From Candidatus Rhabdochlamydia sp. (GTDB lineage Bacteria; Chlamydiota; Chlamydiia; Chlamydiales; Rhabdochlamydiaceae), in assembly GCA_030043815.1 (NCBI GenBank), contig JASHWX010000203.1:1-9453 (forward strand): a stretch of DNA of 9,453 nt, read 5' to 3'. Positions within the stretch are counted from its first letter, which is position 1. Each line of letters opens with the position of its first letter. The position numbers were made by a program, and so were the translations under genes. The notes below the pieces were generated by a model. It was not told the origin of the DNA, searched no databases, and saw nothing but the letters and a program-made list of their open reading frames with translations. Shown here piece by piece: positions 7,090-9,453 of the stretch.

Positions 7090-7094
7090 GAGGG
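7090..7094 (+). promoter_or_regulatory. Ribosome binding site supporting the deubiquitinase start
   Basis: GAGGG precedes the ATG at 7098 by three bases. It is the clearest Shine-Dalgarno-like match seen before any start in this window and supports this ATG over the later in-frame ATGs at codons 19 and 21, although the spacing is short. Confidence 0.45.
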
Positions 7095-7097
7095 TTT

Positions 7098-9119
7098 ATG
7101 GCTGTACACGCTGTTGTTCACCTAAAGGCGGAATTCGATGTTCTTTGCAGTATGGGGATGCAATCTTCAGAAGATCCAGCATTGTGTAAAACAATACTCG
7201 GTCAGATGATTGAGATGCAAGATAAGATCTTAACTGAAATGGCCGATGCTCCCAAAAATTCGAGCAGCGCCGTTTTTGGCGCGCCTTTATTACAGGGAGC
7301 CGTTCAAACATTGGCCAATTCCGTGACGCAATTTTTTCATGCAATGGGCTTTCCAGCTGCACCTACCGAAGAAGAGCTTAAACAAGACATGCAAACGAAA
7401 ATACAAATCTTGACGAATTTGTCATCTCCTCGTGTAGTAGATGCAGAGCCGTCCAATCCCTTCTCTGTCGGGTTTAGAAATTTAAGTGCCAATTGTTGGG
7501 CAAATGCGCTGTTGCAATTGATGTTGACTTCGCCGTCCTTGCAAGATGCTTACAAAACAGTCGCCATGAAGTTTATTCAAGACGAAGTGGAGAAAAATCA
7601 GCGCCACGGTCAAAATTTGCTTCAGGCTCTCATTGCCTACCATGTCGCATTCGCAGAAAATCGACCCGTAAACCAAATGGTCTCCCAAGATGTCCGTCTG
7701 GCCTTTCATCATTTTTTTGGACATAATGGAGTTTTTTCTGAATCGCCGGATGACCATGAAGACGCGTGGGAAGCGCTGCAGATGCTGATGGGCAAATATG
7801 AAATCATCTTAAAAGAAATAGGGCAATTTCCACCGGCCGAACTTTATCGTTCTATCGAAACAAAACGGCATTATCGTCCTGTAGGAGATCCACGGGAGCC
7901 CGATGCAGCAAAGCTTCAAAAAGATGACTATTCGAAGTTAGGTGAGAACCTCACCTCTTCCCAAACGAGCTTCGATTATCAAATCTATTTAGATTTGCAA
8001 AATAAAGGGCATCTCACTTTTCCTGCCCTTCTGCTCGAGTATTTTCGCAACACGTGTCCGCAAGGCCATGACAGAAGCGTTTATTTGCGCTCCGATGGAA
8101 AAATCCAGGATTTTGAATTGATTGGCGAAACGCGGCAATTCACTCAAACTCCCGATGAATTTTTGCTGACGATCAAGCGCTTCGGGATGAGCAAGGATGG
8201 CGTCGGCTACAAAGTCCTCTCGCAACTGGCCATTGAACGGACCCTGGTTCTGCCAGCGATGGCGACGGCGGCAGGCATTCCCTTTGCTTATGCGCTGGAT
8301 GGCTTCATCGTGCATGGCGGAGGATACGGCGTTGGACATTACGTCGCATATAAAAAAATCGATGGGCGCTGGGTAGAATGCAATGATCACAGGGTCCGAT
8401 TTGTCAGCGATGAAGAGATCGACCGTATCCTTCATGGTCTGCATGCCAACGGGCCGAAGTATACAAGCTATATCCATCATTATTCGCGCATCGATGGGCC
8501 TGTCCAAGCGCCCGCTGTAGACGTACCGAATAAAGAGCAGTGTGAAAGGGTCATCGCTCATATAGAAAGAGGATCTTCATTAGAAGATCTGGAAACATTG
8601 AGGCGTATCGTATGGATTGACGGCGGGGCTGTCACTTACCCTAACTTTGGCGAAATTGTCCTGAAAAGCCATCCGCAAATTGTCAAAGAGATCACCCTGC
8701 CCTATTTGATAGGAGGTGGATTGAATTTGATTGATCAATTGCTCGCAGTAGAGAAGAGAAAATTAGCAATTCTATCAGCTGACCCCAACCAAGCAGAAAA
8801 ACTGCAATACGCCTACGAAAGGGATCAATTGCAGGCGTTCCATGACTTGCTCATCATCCCTGAGCTTAAAAATATCCAATTATTCGAAGCGTTTAAGCGG
8901 CTTGACGTGCGCGATGACTTGAAGGAGAAGCTCTATTGGCTGATTTGGATTGACCATGGAATGAAAGAGATCGCCAATTATGGAAGCAAGAAGTTTCAGG
9001 AGAATCCGCGTTGCCTTCTTGAAATTCATAAAAACATGCTTACAGAACCGCCGATTTGCCGGCCGAATGCTGATATTCTTGAACAATTAATCGCACTGCT
9101 GTACCGACAGTCTTGTTGA
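7098..9119 (+). CDS. Eukaryotic-type ubiquitin-specific protease (USP/C19) deubiquitinase, likely secreted effector
   Basis: The 673-residue protein carries the USP catalytic core in the expected order. The Cys box GFRNLSANCWANALLQ (125-140) has nucleophile Cys133 and oxyanion Asn128 five residues before it. The QQD-like box is HEDAWEAL (220-227) and the KRF box is FLLTIKRF (355-362). The His box GVGHYVAYKK (411-420) has His414, and WVECND (425-430) supplies Asn429/Asp430 as third residue. The core closes with YIHHYSRI (458-465). The paired CxxC zinc knuckles of many USPs are absent. USPs cleave ubiquitin from proteins; since bacteria lack ubiquitin, the protein should act in a eukaryotic host after secretion. 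Residues 1-120 are helical-looking without a Sec signal, compatible with a type III substrate. Residues about 478-670 contain two copies of a helical module. Deubiquitinases of several eukaryotic families are known from Chlamydia-like bacteria. The gene is divergent from nagZ and convergent with an rseP-like gene, probably monocistronic. Confidence 0.92.
   Translation: MAVHAVVHLKAEFDVLCSMGMQSSEDPALCKTILGQMIEMQDKILTEMADAPKNSSSAVFGAPLLQGAVQTLANSVTQFFHAMGFPAAPTEEELKQDMQTKIQILTNLSSPRVVDAEPSNPFSVGFRNLSANCWANALLQLMLTSPSLQDAYKTVAMKFIQDEVEKNQRHGQNLLQALIAYHVAFAENRPVNQMVSQDVRLAFHHFFGHNGVFSESPDDHEDAWEALQMLMGKYEIILKEIGQFPPAELYRSIETKRHYRPVGDPREPDAAKLQKDDYSKLGENLTSSQTSFDYQIYLDLQNKGHLTFPALLLEYFRNTCPQGHDRSVYLRSDGKIQDFELIGETRQFTQTPDEFLLTIKRFGMSKDGVGYKVLSQLAIERTLVLPAMATAAGIPFAYALDGFIVHGGGYGVGHYVAYKKIDGRWVECNDHRVRFVSDEEIDRILHGLHANGPKYTSYIHHYSRIDGPVQAPAVDVPNKEQCERVIAHIERGSSLEDLETLRRIVWIDGGAVTYPNFGEIVLKSHPQIVKEITLPYLIGGGLNLIDQLLAVEKRKLAILSADPNQAEKLQYAYERDQLQAFHDLLIIPELKNIQLFEAFKRLDVRDDLKEKLYWLIWIDHGMKEIANYGSKKFQENPRCLLEIHKNMLTEPPICRPNADILEQLIALLYRQSC
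8529..9107 (+). repeat. Two degenerate protein-level repeats at the deubiquitinase C-terminus
   Basis: Residues 498-537 and 608-648 of the deubiquitinase align without gaps around fixed landmarks. WIDGG (506-510) matches WIDHG (617-621). The next Gly follows 8 residues on (G518/G629, in NFG versus NYG), Pro another 8 on (P526/P637), and both reach an EI pair (531-532/642-643). Each is preceded by a DLE/DLK helix start and followed by a leucine-rich helix. The duplication is visible only in the protein, not the DNA, so it is old. Confidence 0.65.
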
Positions 9120-9123
9120 CTAG

Positions 9124-9453
9124 CTATCTCTGAAAGAATCCGCCGACGATGCGCATGATGTCGTGATAGGTGAGATAGATGAATAGCGCGACGAGGAGCA
9201 CGATGAACGGGATGATGAGCCGCTCCATCGTTTTGGCCTTGATGGGTTTTCTTGTGACCATTTCCCATAAGGAAAAACAGATATGCCCGCCGTCGAGAAC
9301 AGGGATGGGAAGGAGATTGAGGACGCCGAGGTTGAGGCTGATCATGCCGAGCCAGTAAAGGGCTTCTTTAAAGCCGTAGCCCCAGCTTTCTTGCATGATG
9401 GTGATGATGCCGACAGGGCCTTGCATGTATTTGGGGCTTAAATTGCCTGAAAA
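9124..9453 (-). CDS. rseP: RseP-type site-2 intramembrane metalloprotease, C-terminal part only
   Basis: The minus strand is open from the window edge to a TAG at 9126-9124, giving the last 109 residues. They begin FSGNLSPKYMQGPVGI, and GPVGI is the segment that follows the PDZ part in this family. A transmembrane helix then leads into NLGVLNLLPIPVLDGGH, the LDG motif whose Asp is a zinc ligand of site-2 proteases. A final hydrophobic helix, LIIPFIVLLVALFIYL, precedes the C-terminal FFQR. The HExxH active site and start lie beyond the window, so the internal ATG at 9426 is not the real start. RseP cleaves membrane-bound anti-sigma factors or remnant signal peptides in the inner membrane. Only 4 bases separate its stop from that of the convergent deubiquitinase gene, and no obvious terminator lies between them. 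Confidence 0.93.
   Translation of the reverse strand, partial: FSGNLSPKYMQGPVGIITIMQESWGYGFKEALYWLGMISLNLGVLNLLPIPVLDGGHICFSLWEMVTRKPIKAKTMERLIIPFIVLLVALFIYLTYHDIMRIVGGFFQR

Noticed and set aside
7989..8561. A 190-codon minus-strand reading frame opposite the deubiquitinase core
   Set aside because: It lies wholly antisense to the conserved KRF and His boxes of the USP domain, has no recognisable domain, and such frames are common in GC-richer coding DNA.
9090..9119. Small hairpin (CTGT-ACCG-ACAG) at the end of the deubiquitinase gene as a terminator
   Set aside because: The stem is only four pairs and no run of T follows on either strand.

Overview
The window looks like chromosomal DNA from a Gram-negative, host-associated bacterium, most plausibly a Chlamydia-like organism (order Parachlamydiales). 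The main reason is a bacterial gene at 7098-9119 for a eukaryotic-type USP/C19 deubiquitinase with a recognisable catalytic core. Supporting but weaker hints are poor Shine-Dalgarno sites, a glycan cassette, and an RseP-type site-2 protease at the right edge. The taxonomic call is inference; no rRNA or tRNA is present to confirm it.

Layout. Left arm, minus strand: an FkbM-like methyltransferase with a signal-peptide-like N-terminus (861-1580), followed after 8 bases by a GT4-like glycosyltransferase cut by the window edge (1-852). A 132-base intergenic region separates these from a divergent plus-strand pair: a GDP-L-fucose-synthase-like reductase (1713-2672) overlapping by 7 bases a second GT4-like glycosyltransferase (2666-3889). 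The two glycosyltransferases are clearly paralogous. The plus-strand pair converges, with a 14-base overlap of the coding ends, on a minus-strand operon of an exported GH3/NagZ-type hexosaminidase (5593-7062) and a large GT4 glycosyltransferase with a roughly 200-residue C-terminal extension (3876-5582). Only 35 bases upstream of nagZ the deubiquitinase gene starts in the opposite direction. It ends 4 bases from the convergent 3' end of the rseP-like gene (9124 to beyond 9453).

How the genes may work together. The first four genes plus the 568-residue transferase look like a surface-glycan locus: one makes an activated 6-deoxyhexose, several transfer sugars, and one may methylate a glycan. 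NagZ-type enzymes act on peptidoglycan fragments. The deubiquitinase is a likely secreted effector acting in the host cell and need not be functionally linked to its neighbours. Base composition changes sharply near 3890: the fucose-synthase/glycosyltransferase pair is AT-rich (hand-counted 60-base samples of 27 and 38% GC), while samples from nagZ and the large transferase are about 58-60%, which suggests separate acquisition.

Apart from the 132-base divergent region there is no sizeable non-coding stretch. No RNA gene, CRISPR array or insertion sequence was recognised.
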